DNA of 5,703 nucleotides, taken from assembly GCA_949296785.1 (NCBI GenBank), contig CASFRQ010000024.1, forward strand, positions 1 through 5,703. The letters are read 5' to 3'. A program made the translations under genes and the position numbers. This DNA is from an uncultured Alphaproteobacteria bacterium. Its GTDB lineage: Bacteria; Pseudomonadota; Alphaproteobacteria; CASFRQ01; SAAU01. Positions 1 through 5,703 of the stretch are shown here, in pieces. Below the pieces are notes generated by a model. The model was not told where the DNA came from. It did not search any database and saw only the letters and a program-made list of their open reading frames with translations. How positions within the stretch are numbered: the first letter of the stretch is position 1; each line of letters opens with the position of its first letter.

Positions 1-461
1 ACCATCTTAAAAATTTGAAATTTAGAAGAACTTTGGGGCGCATTGCTTCCTCTGTTTTGGGCAAAATTCAATTCCATTGCCGAAACTTTGGCGCCGGATT
101 TTAAAAGCAGCAATGTGTTGGACATATTCGCCCTTAAAATAGAACACATCAAAGGCGTTACTCCATCCAAACTTCTTACATTCGCGTTTGCGCCGTAAGC
201 CAGCAGGTCGGAAATATCCCGATCGTAAAAACAAGCCAAAACGAGAACGGGAACGCCGGCTGCATTTTTCAGATTTGGGTCTGCTCCGTATTTAAGCAAC
301 GCTTCCTGTGCTTTTTTGTTATCATATTGAACTGCTGCGGAAAGAGGGAAAATTCCGTTTTCATCCGGATAATTGGGGTTGGCGCCTAATTCCAAAAATG
401 TTTTTAAAGCCGTTATGTCTCCGTCTTTGACGGCTTGATTTAAAAAGTGCCTCATTTTCAT
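1..461 (-). CDS. Ankyrin-repeat protein, C-terminus cut by window edge
   Basis: This gene stays open from an ATG at 461 to the left edge, giving 153 visible residues with no stop. The protein is built of ankyrin units: about residues 4-30, 34-63, 67-94 and 100-127. Each has the helix-turn-helix pattern and ends in a G-A-x-x-x hairpin (LGANPN, YGADPN, YGANAN, SGAKVS). Unit starts resemble the consensus DGxTPL (DGVTPL at 99-104, ENGIFPL at 34-40). After about residue 128 the repeat pattern fades into a polar stretch rich in N, Q and S. There is no signal peptide or membrane segment, so a cytoplasmic protein-binding role is likely; the partner is unknown. The start at 461 follows AAGGGGGAA; an in-frame ATG at 455 is nearly as good and has a wider spacing. 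It lies downstream of the oad terminator, so it probably has its own promoter in the AT-rich spacer. Confidence 0.85.
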   Translation of the reverse strand, partial: MKMRHFLNQAVKDGDITALKTFLELGANPNYPDENGIFPLSAAVQYDNKKAQEALLKYGADPNLKNAAGVPVLVLACFYDRDISDLLAYGANANVRSLDGVTPLMCSILRANMSNTLLLLKSGAKVSAMELNFAQNRGSNAPQSSSKFQIFKM

Positions 462-468
462 TTCCCCC

Positions 469-494
469 TTGTAAAAATAATGCCTTTTTTACAA
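469..494. promoter_or_regulatory. Perfect 9-bp inverted repeat just before the ankyrin gene
   Basis: The arms TTGTAAAAA (469-477) and TTTTTACAA (486-494) are exact inverse complements with an 8-nt spacer. The dyad touches the Shine-Dalgarno G run of the ankyrin gene. An A/T-only core makes a stable RNA hairpin unlikely, so a protein-binding operator is the better guess. No regulator is known for it, and in such AT-rich DNA chance symmetry is possible. Confidence 0.3.
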
Positions 495-641
495 AAAAAT
501 GCAAGACGGACAAAAGTTATATTTTACTTTTTTATTAAAATATCTATAAAAAAGTTTTTTCTGCTTTTTTTACGGAATACTTCTCACATTTTTCCGCATC
601 GGCCAAAAGGGAGGTAAAGTTTCGGCATCCGACAAATTATA

Positions 642-669
642 GAAAAGGCCGGTCTTCAACCGGCCCTTT
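642..669 (-). terminator. Intrinsic terminator of the oad cluster
   Basis: On the minus strand GGCCGGT, a TGAAG loop and ACCGGCC form a perfect 7-bp GC-rich stem, followed by TTTTCT. The flanking AAAG and TTTT can extend the stem to 11 bp with one G-U pair. It starts 22 nt after the oadB stop codon, the expected place for Rho-independent termination. The plus strand reads CTTTC after the hairpin, so the signal is weaker in that direction, where no gene needs it. Confidence 0.85.
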
Positions 670-690
670 CAAAAACCTTCTTTACCGAAT

Positions 691-1965
691 TTATCCGAAA
701 AACGACAGAAGGATACCGGCCGCAATTGCCGAACCGATAGCCCCGGACACATTCGGCCCCATCGCGTGCATCAGAAGGAAATTCTGGCTGTCCGCCTCCT
801 GTCCCAGTTTATGAGACACGCGCGCGGCCATAGGGATGGCCGAAACACCCGCGGAACCGATAAGCGGATTGATTTTGTTCTTGGAGAACAAGTTCATCAG
901 CTTGGCCATCAGTACACCGCCCGCCGTTCCCAATCCGAACGCCACAACACCCAAAATCAAAATAAACAGAGTTTTCGGCACCAAAAACTGCTCTGCCGCC
1001 AATTTAGAACCGACCGACAGCCCCAACAGAATCGTCACGATATTAATCAGCTCATTTTGCGCCGTCTTGGACAATCTGTCCGTCACTCCCGATTCTTTGA
1101 GTAAGTTACCGAACATCAGCATTCCCAGCAAAGGCGTTGCCGTCGGAATAAATAAAGCACATAAAATCAAACTTACCAGAGGGAAAATAATCAATTCCCT
1201 CTTTGACACCTCACGCAACTGCGTCATACGGATTTTTCTTTCTTTTTCCGTCGTTAACGCCCGCATAATCGGCGGTTGGATAACAGGAACCAAAGCCATA
1301 TAGGAATAGGCCGCTACGGCGATGGAACCCAAAAGATGCGGCGCCAAACGACTTGCCAAAAAGATGGAAGTCGGTCCGTCCGCCCCGCCGATAATGCCGA
1401 TGGCCGCGCTTTCTTTGAGCGTAAAATCAACAAACGGAAAAAATTCATTTAAAACCATCGCGCCGACCATTGTTCCGAAAATCCCCAGCTGCGCCGCCGC
1501 GCCCAGTAAAATTGTCTTCGGATTAGCCAGCATCGGTCCGAAATCAATCATCGCGCCGACCCCCATGAATATCAGCAAAGGGAATAATCCCGTTTCAATG
1601 CCGAATTGATAGGTGTAATGCAAAAAGCCGCCCGCTTCGGCCACACCGGCCAGAGGTATGTTGGACAGCAACCCGCCGAACCCGATGGGAATTAACAACA
1701 AAGGTTCAAAACCTTTTTTGACGGCTAAATAAATCAATAAAAGACAAACACCTATCATGATTAAGTTGCCGATTCCCAAAGGCAACCACCCACCGATAAC
1801 TTCCTTTGACGCAAAAAAGCCGTATAATCCCGTTTCGCGCACCAACCTGGCAAAAGAAGAACTGTTTTCCATCCAAATTGGGAAATAAGCGGCGCTCAAC
1901 CCGACCGCTCCTCCGATAATGAAGAGGAAAATAACGGAAAAAATATTTTTAACAGACTGTTTCAT
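691..1965 (-). CDS. oadB: Na+-pumping oxaloacetate decarboxylase, beta subunit
   Basis: This is the membrane subunit that decarboxylates carboxybiotin on OadA and couples it to Na+ export across the cytoplasmic membrane, consuming a periplasmic proton. The 424-residue protein is of normal family length and hydrophobic throughout, with an N-terminal membrane segment at about 9-29 and many others to the C-terminus. The hallmark GGADGPTS lies at 193-200. Residues matching the functional set described for the Klebsiella OadB (D203, Y229, N373, G377, S382, R389) appear as D196, Y222, N366, G370, S375 and R382, all with the same offset of 7, so the Na+ path looks intact. The start has a strong GGAGG site 5 nt upstream, and the gap to oadA is only 14 nt, which suggests a shared transcript and perhaps translational coupling. 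The same family serves methylmalonyl-CoA and glutaconyl-CoA decarboxylases; the OadA neighbour points to an oxo-acid substrate. Confidence 0.96.
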   Translation of the reverse strand: MKQSVKNIFSVIFLFIIGGAVGLSAAYFPIWMENSSSFARLVRETGLYGFFASKEVIGGWLPLGIGNLIMIGVCLLLIYLAVKKGFEPLLLIPIGFGGLLSNIPLAGVAEAGGFLHYTYQFGIETGLFPLLIFMGVGAMIDFGPMLANPKTILLGAAAQLGIFGTMVGAMVLNEFFPFVDFTLKESAAIGIIGGADGPTSIFLASRLAPHLLGSIAVAAYSYMALVPVIQPPIMRALTTEKERKIRMTQLREVSKRELIIFPLVSLILCALFIPTATPLLGMLMFGNLLKESGVTDRLSKTAQNELINIVTILLGLSVGSKLAAEQFLVPKTLFILILGVVAFGLGTAGGVLMAKLMNLFSKNKINPLIGSAGVSAIPMAARVSHKLGQEADSQNFLLMHAMGPNVSGAIGSAIAAGILLSFFG

Positions 1966-1979
1966 TTTCCCCTCCCCGA

Positions 1980-3872
1980 TTACCGCATCAGAGCCAGAAC
2001 CTGTCCGGACTGGACGGATTGAGAAGGTTGTGCCTCTACGCTTGTAATCACACCCTCTTTCGGCGCTTTAATCGCCACTTCCATTTTCATCACCTCAATT
2101 AAAAACAAGGTCGTATCTAGGGTTACCCTCTGGCCTTCCTTCACCTCCACCTTCAAAATAGTCCCGGCCGTCGGCGCCTTGATTTCAAAGGTGTCTCCGG
2201 AATTTGAAGCTGAAGAGGCGTTTTGCCCAGCCTGCCCCTCCGTCCCGTTCTCGCTTGAACCGGAAGAGGCAGAAACTCCAGTCCCAGCCCCCGCCTGCCC
2301 GGCACCTGCCGCCTTGGAAACGGAAGAGGCTTTATCATGTGCCGCTTCATCGTCAAACTGGACTCTGTATTCTTTACCGTTAACAAACGCTTTGCCGTTT
2401 TCTAAAGAGACATGAAACACTTCACCGTTGATTTTCACCTGCCCGTCCGCCGGAAGAGAAGCCGGTTTTTCCTTATAACGAATAGATAACGGGCCGTTTC
2501 CTTTCAAAAAGGCGATGCCTTTGTCCCCGCAAGTAGCGGCGACAAACACATTTTCATCCGTAATCGGCAGTTTGGCCGCTTTCAACTTTTCCGTCGCCGG
2601 CGCAATGCCTTTTGCCGGATCGTCGTCATTGATTTGCAAAGGAGTCAGTTCCGTCGGCGCCAACCCCAGCTTTTCCGAAGCAATCCGCACCACTTCCTCG
2701 TCCGGGCGGATGGGAGTCTTGCCGAAATAGCCCAGAACCATCTTACCATACCCCTTGTCTATCTGCTGCCAAGGACCGAACACGACATTGTTAAACGCCT
2801 GTTGAAAATAAAACTGTGAAACCGGCGTGACGGAAGTGCCGAAACCGCCCTTGCGCACCACTTCCTCCATCGCCTTGATGATATCCGAAAACTTATCCAT
2901 CAGCCCGTTGTCCCGCAACATCTGCGTGTTCGCCGTCAAAGCGCCGCCCGGCATCGGGCTCCACGGCAAACGGGGATCCACCCGCAAAGCTTCCGGCGGC
3001 AGAAAGTAATCTTTCATCGCTTCTTTAAACGCCTCTTCCACCTTCATCACCGCGTCCACATCCACATCCAACTCATAATTTGAACCGCGCAGCGCGTGCC
3101 AGAAAGTTGCTACATCCGGCGAACAGGTGCCGCCCGATACCGGCGCCAAAGACAAATCCACCGTTTGCGCGCCCGCCTCAATCGCCGATAAATAACACGC
3201 GACCGATACCCCCGCCGTTTCATGGGAATGGAACTGAATGGGAAAATCTTCGCCCAATAAAGCCTTCGCCCGACGGATAGATTCGTACACAACGGCCGGC
3301 ACCGTCGTCCCGGAAGCGTCCTTAAAACACAAAGAGTCAAACGGAATCTTTTTTTCCAAGAACTTTTTCAAAGTCATTTCGTAAAAGTCCGGCGTATGGG
3401 CCCCCTCGCATCCCGGCGGTAAAGACATAATCGCGATACACAGTTGATGCTTCAGCCCGGCATCCACAATGCATTGCCCGCTGTAAGCCAGATTGTCCGG
3501 ATCGTTTAACGCGTCAAAGTTCCGAATGACATCAATGCCGTGTTTTTTAAAGAGCTTTGCATGAAGGTTGATAATATCTCTGGGTTGAGAATCCAGTCCG
3601 ACGACATTCACGCCGCGCGCCAAAGTCTGCAATGTCACATCTTCCCCCACGGTTTGACGGAAAGCATCCATGACATCAAAAGCATTCTCCCTGGCATAGA
3701 AAAAAGGAGATTGAAACAAAGCGCCGCCGCCCGATTCAAAATAGGTCAATCCTGCCTCTTTCGCCTGCTTCACAACGGGCAGATAATCCTTTGACAAAAC
3801 GCGCGCCCCGTAAACGGATTGAAACCCGTCTCTGAAAGCCGTACACATAAATTTGATTTTTTTCTTAGCCAT
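1980..3872 (-). CDS. oadA: Oxaloacetate decarboxylase alpha subunit (carboxyltransferase with biotin domain)
   Basis: This cytoplasmic subunit moves the carboxyl group of oxaloacetate to biotin, giving pyruvate and carboxybiotin for OadB. It has 630 residues. The HMGL-like TIM-barrel carboxyltransferase domain spans about 5-265, with the metal ligands D15 (FRDGFQS), K184 (FKDASG, the lysine that is carbamylated in the family), H215 and H217 (HSHET). R86 (LARG) and T349 (VTPxSQ) match substrate- and biotin-side residues of pyruvate carboxylase relatives. A conserved carboxylase domain follows to about 485, including MPGG at 307-310. Next is a flexible Ala/Gly/Ser linker (about 515-560), then the biotinyl domain (562-630) with biotin attachment at K596 in VMKMEV. 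The barrel is a divergent branch: it reads ESGGGALF where better-known members have VWGGATFD. GAGG sits 5 nt before the start. Pyruvate carboxylase subunit B is the alternative name for such sequences, but adjacent oadB and oadG favour the decarboxylase. Confidence 0.93.
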   Translation of the reverse strand: MAKKKIKFMCTAFRDGFQSVYGARVLSKDYLPVVKQAKEAGLTYFESGGGALFQSPFFYARENAFDVMDAFRQTVGEDVTLQTLARGVNVVGLDSQPRDIINLHAKLFKKHGIDVIRNFDALNDPDNLAYSGQCIVDAGLKHQLCIAIMSLPPGCEGAHTPDFYEMTLKKFLEKKIPFDSLCFKDASGTTVPAVVYESIRRAKALLGEDFPIQFHSHETAGVSVACYLSAIEAGAQTVDLSLAPVSGGTCSPDVATFWHALRGSNYELDVDVDAVMKVEEAFKEAMKDYFLPPEALRVDPRLPWSPMPGGALTANTQMLRDNGLMDKFSDIIKAMEEVVRKGGFGTSVTPVSQFYFQQAFNNVVFGPWQQIDKGYGKMVLGYFGKTPIRPDEEVVRIASEKLGLAPTELTPLQINDDDPAKGIAPATEKLKAAKLPITDENVFVAATCGDKGIAFLKGNGPLSIRYKEKPASLPADGQVKINGEVFHVSLENGKAFVNGKEYRVQFDDEAAHDKASSVSKAAGAGQAGAGTGVSASSGSSENGTEGQAGQNASSASNSGDTFEIKAPTAGTILKVEVKEGQRVTLDTTLFLIEVMKMEVAIKAPKEGVITSVEAQPSQSVQSGQVLALMR

Positions 3873-3977
3873 GTTCCCCTCTTTTCTTTCTTGCTTTTTT
3901 CTAAGTCTTAAAAAAACTTTTTAATAAAACATCAAAACTTTTATATCTTCTTTTCTCGGCGGCTGAGATAAAACTTT

Positions 3978-3983
3978 ATTATA
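3978..3983 (-). promoter_or_regulatory. Possible -10 box ahead of oadA
   Basis: A perfect TATAAT hexamer lies on the minus strand within the 214-nt AT-rich gap between oadG and oadA, about 105 nt before the oadA start. No convincing -35 hexamer is found 16-18 nt upstream (GAGCTG at 17), and in AT-rich DNA such a box can arise by chance. The rest of the gap (3873-4086) shows no credible gene, no strong terminator hairpin and no recognisable riboswitch; it becomes purine-rich just before oadA. Confidence 0.25.
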
Positions 3984-4086
3984 CTTTAATCCCCCAAAAA
4001 CAGCTCTTTTCCCTTCATCAAAAAAACACTCTTCTTTACCCTTTTTTCTGTTTTTCAGACAAACAAAGAAACGCCATATTTACCTG

Positions 4087-4260
4087 TTACACTTTTCCTC
4101 TTTTTGTCAGATAGACGGCCAGCGCGATTTTGGACAAGTCCTTATCCTGCGAATATTTAATGATTTTATGAGTTAATTCAATCACGCCGATAAGCACCAA
4201 CAGGAAAAGGTACACGCCGCCCATGCCGACCAGAGTAACTATCAGAGAATCTATAATCAT
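4087..4260 (-). CDS. oadG: Oxaloacetate decarboxylase gamma subunit, minimal form
   Basis: This gene encodes 57 residues starting MIIDSLIVTLVGMGG. One membrane helix spans about 5-28. The motif LVGMGGVYLFLLVLIGVIEL matches the OAD gamma family pattern, in which a Gly-Met-Gly sits early in a single helix followed by aromatic and Leu residues. After it comes a short basic and polar tail (HKIIKYSQDKDLSKIALAVYLTKRGKV). In the family OadG anchors OadA to OadB and supports complex assembly. The usual length is around 80-100 residues with a longer cytoplasmic tail; here the tail is about 30 residues, without the Pro-rich or His-rich end of the Klebsiella protein. An AAAGGGGG site lies 4 nt before the ATG. 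The position ahead of oadA and oadB fits the classical G-A-B order, which strengthens a call that sequence alone would leave moderate. It begins 30 nt after the murD stop. Confidence 0.8.
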   Translation of the reverse strand: MIIDSLIVTLVGMGGVYLFLLVLIGVIELTHKIIKYSQDKDLSKIALAVYLTKRGKV

Positions 4261-4290
4261 TTTTCCCCCTTTCTCTTATTTCTTTACTTT

Positions 4291-5592
4291 CTATAGCTGT
4301 AACAGATTTTTATCCTTTTTGTCATCAGAAAAAAGCGACAGGATACATTTTTTAAAGTCTTCCCCCCGTGCCTGAAAATCCTTGTACATATTATAGCTCG
4401 GCGAAGCGGGGGATAAAAGAATAACCCCTTTGGGCAAAAGCTTACAACTTAAGCTGACTGCCTGCTCCATTGTATCTGCCCTTTCAGAGGTAACGCCCGC
4501 TTTCACCGCCTGTTCATATAAACGTATTCCTGTATCCGGCAAGGCAACCAGCTTAACGTCGTTTTCTTTCAAATACGCCACCAGAGGCGCAAAATCCTGC
4601 CGTCTGTCCAGGCCGCCGGCAATCAAAAGCCTCGGCAGGCCGGCGAAAGCCTTTAAAGCCATAACCGCCGTTTGCGGTATGGTGGAAATACTGTCATCCA
4701 CGAATTTTAAATGACCGTCTTGAGTTTCATAAACGGTTTGTAAACGATGAGGAAGGCTTTCAAAACTTTTCAGAGCTTCCTCACATCTTTTATCCTTTAT
4801 ATCCAGTCCCAATCCATCCAAAAGGCTTAAAACCGCGCACATGTTGGACAAGTTATGTTCCCCTTTCAATTTCGCGCCGTCCGAAGGAAACAATTTTTCC
4901 GTTTCTTTCATAAACCATCCGTCTTGAAGGTGAATACCCTCCGGCGCGTTGAAGAAGCGGACTGCCCTTCCCTCCAAATACAAAGGAAGCGTTTTATCCA
5001 GAAAATTACCGTAACAAAGGGAGGAATGATTTAAAATGTTCAGCTTGTCCTTATAATACCTCTCATGCGACCGATGCCAGTCAAAATGTTCCGGAAACAA
5101 ATTTAAAACGATTGCCGCATCAAAATCGTACGCCAGATTGGCCGCCTGATAACTGGAAACCTCTATCACGAAATAATCCAAATCTCCATCCAAAAACTCA
5201 ATGGCCGGAATACCGTAATTGCCGCCCAGTCCTGTTTTAAAACCCAACGCTTTAAGAACATGTGCCGTCAGGGCGCTGGTCGTACTTTTCCCCTTTGTCC
5301 CCGTAATGCCGATTGTTTTAACCCCCGCCTTTTTATTCGCCAGGTATAGATTCAGGCCGGAGGTTACAAGGACGCCTTTTTGCACCGCCTGTTCTATTTC
5401 GGGACGGTACAGGCTGACTCCGGGAGATTTAAAAATAACATCATACAAAGAACAGTCGGAAGCGTTTTCCTCCTGAATAATGCCGATTTCCTTTTCGGGA
5501 AAATGGGCGTTCAGGCAGTCCAAAACGGCATGACCTTCTTTACCCAAGCCGAAAACGGCAATTTTTTTATTCTTCAAATCGCTGAATAACAT
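4291..5592 (-). CDS. murD: UDP-N-acetylmuramoyl-L-alanine--glutamate ligase (Mur ligase)
   Basis: This cytoplasmic ligase adds glutamate (normally D-Glu) to UDP-MurNAc-L-Ala with ATP in peptidoglycan precursor synthesis. It has 433 residues, close to the family norm. The N-terminal Rossmann-like domain has FGLGKEG (14-20). The central ATPase has the P-loop GITGTKGKST (95-104), E144 in VIEVSSYQ, PEHFDWH (167-173), K183 as the likely carbamylated lysine, and GEHNLSN (244-250). The C-terminal domain has LPHRLQ (280-285), DDSISTIP (299-306) and LSPASPSYNMYKDF with RGEDF. The usual MurD text NDSKATN is replaced by DDSISTIP, so this is a divergent MurD branch and the glutamate isomer used is not certain. 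A longer reading from 5628 adds 12 residues, but GGAG lies 7 nt before the ATG at 5592 and the protein then begins where the family does. Its start overlaps the end of the preceding gene, implying co-transcription. Confidence 0.9.
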   Translation of the reverse strand: MLFSDLKNKKIAVFGLGKEGHAVLDCLNAHFPEKEIGIIQEENASDCSLYDVIFKSPGVSLYRPEIEQAVQKGVLVTSGLNLYLANKKAGVKTIGITGTKGKSTTSALTAHVLKALGFKTGLGGNYGIPAIEFLDGDLDYFVIEVSSYQAANLAYDFDAAIVLNLFPEHFDWHRSHERYYKDKLNILNHSSLCYGNFLDKTLPLYLEGRAVRFFNAPEGIHLQDGWFMKETEKLFPSDGAKLKGEHNLSNMCAVLSLLDGLGLDIKDKRCEEALKSFESLPHRLQTVYETQDGHLKFVDDSISTIPQTAVMALKAFAGLPRLLIAGGLDRRQDFAPLVAYLKENDVKLVALPDTGIRLYEQAVKAGVTSERADTMEQAVSLSCKLLPKGVILLSPASPSYNMYKDFQARGEDFKKCILSLFSDDKKDKNLLQL

Positions 5593-5703
5593 CTTTAAAC
5601 TCCGAAGGAATAAGCTCGGACGGTTCAACGGACAAAAACCGCCGGCGGAGGGTTTCTTCCTCCTCTTTGGAAATCAAGCCTTTCAGTTTTTTTACAAGCG
5701 TAT
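5567..5703 (-). CDS. Unidentified protein, C-terminal 44 residues only
   Basis: From the right edge, the frame starting at 5701 stays open for 44 codons and stops with TAA at 5569-5567. The tail is highly charged (LISKEEEETLRRRF, then SEFKDVIQRFEE at the end) and reads as helical and soluble, with no membrane segment. The frame is trusted because the other two minus-strand frames stop within this stretch, because the residue composition is protein-like, and because its stop lies 26 nt inside murD, a typical arrangement in tightly packed operons. It does not resemble the C-terminus of MraY or FtsW, the common neighbours of murD. The family cannot be named from this fragment. Confidence 0.65.
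   Translation of the reverse strand, partial: TLVKKLKGLISKEEEETLRRRFLSVEPSELIPSEFKDVIQRFEE
5600..5603 (-). promoter_or_regulatory. Shine-Dalgarno site that fixes the murD start
   Basis: GGAG on the minus strand lies 7 nt before the ATG at 5592-5590, while no comparable site precedes the in-frame ATG at 5628. It is embedded in the coding sequence of the upstream gene, consistent with translational coupling of the two genes. Confidence 0.6.

Noticed and set aside
22..234. A 70-residue minus-strand frame inside the ankyrin gene
   Set aside because: It is in another frame of the same strand; the ankyrin frame has clear repeats and a ribosome site, while this one has neither.
766..1609. Three plus-strand open frames of 95-155 residues opposite oadB
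   Set aside because: They lie antisense to a gene with clear family motifs, overlap one another in different frames, and show no domain or ribosome site. They are shadows of oadB.
2153..3794. Several open frames of 60-84 residues within or opposite oadA
   Set aside because: All are out of frame with the conserved 630-residue protein, have biased Arg/Pro/Ser composition and lack recognisable domains.
3950..3970. Small imperfect dyad CTCGGCGGCTGAG in the oadG-oadA gap
   Set aside because: The stem is only about 5 bp with a 3-nt loop, and on the transcribed strand it has an A-C mismatch and no U tract after it.
4033..4080. Tiny frame (13 codons) and a short CTG-AAAAA-CAG hairpin in the oadG-oadA gap
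   Set aside because: The frame has no ribosome site and low-complexity composition, and a 4-bp stem with mismatched extension is too weak to be a terminator.
5593..5628. Twelve extra N-terminal residues for murD from the ATG at 5628
   Set aside because: There is no good ribosome site before it, the extra residues fit no MurD N-terminus, and the ATG at 5592 has GGAG at 7 nt.

Overview
All genes in this window lie on the minus strand, so it is read from right to left. The evident core is a sodium-pumping oxaloacetate decarboxylase cluster (oadG-oadA-oadB) preceded by a peptidoglycan gene (murD) and followed by an ankyrin-repeat gene that runs off the left edge. The organism is a bacterium that makes peptidoglycan and has Na+-dependent decarboxylase energetics, which points to an anaerobe or facultative fermenter. 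Coding DNA is of moderate GC, while the intergenic stretches are strongly AT-rich. The Shine-Dalgarno sites share a style: a run of G followed by a few A before ATG. A precise taxon cannot be read from this sequence alone.

Layout in transcription order. At 5703-5567 is the last 44 residues of an unidentified charged protein, which overlaps the start of murD by 26 nt. At 5592-4291 is murD, a complete 433-residue Mur ligase whose C-terminal-domain motif is DDSISTIP instead of the usual NDSKATN. Thirty bases on is a 57-residue oadG (4260-4087), a minimal gamma subunit. A 214-nt AT-rich gap (3873-4086) follows, with a possible -10 box. Then come oadA (3872-1980) and, 14 nt later, oadB (1965-691). 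A strong hairpin with a U tract (642-669) closes the cluster. After an AT-rich spacer containing a perfect 9-bp dyad, the ankyrin-repeat gene begins at 461 and is cut by the window edge.

How the genes work together. OadA transfers a carboxyl group from oxaloacetate (or a similar oxo-acid) to its own C-terminal biotin. OadB decarboxylates the carboxybiotin and exports Na+, and OadG holds A and B together. The gene order G-A-B matches the classical oadGAB operons. MurD belongs to cytoplasmic peptidoglycan precursor synthesis and has no biochemical link to the pump; it is simply the upstream neighbour and may share a transcript. No CRISPR array, RNA gene, insertion sequence or novel defence-like system was seen. 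The most unusual points are the very short OadG, the gap inside the oad cluster, and the variant MurD with its overlapping upstream gene.
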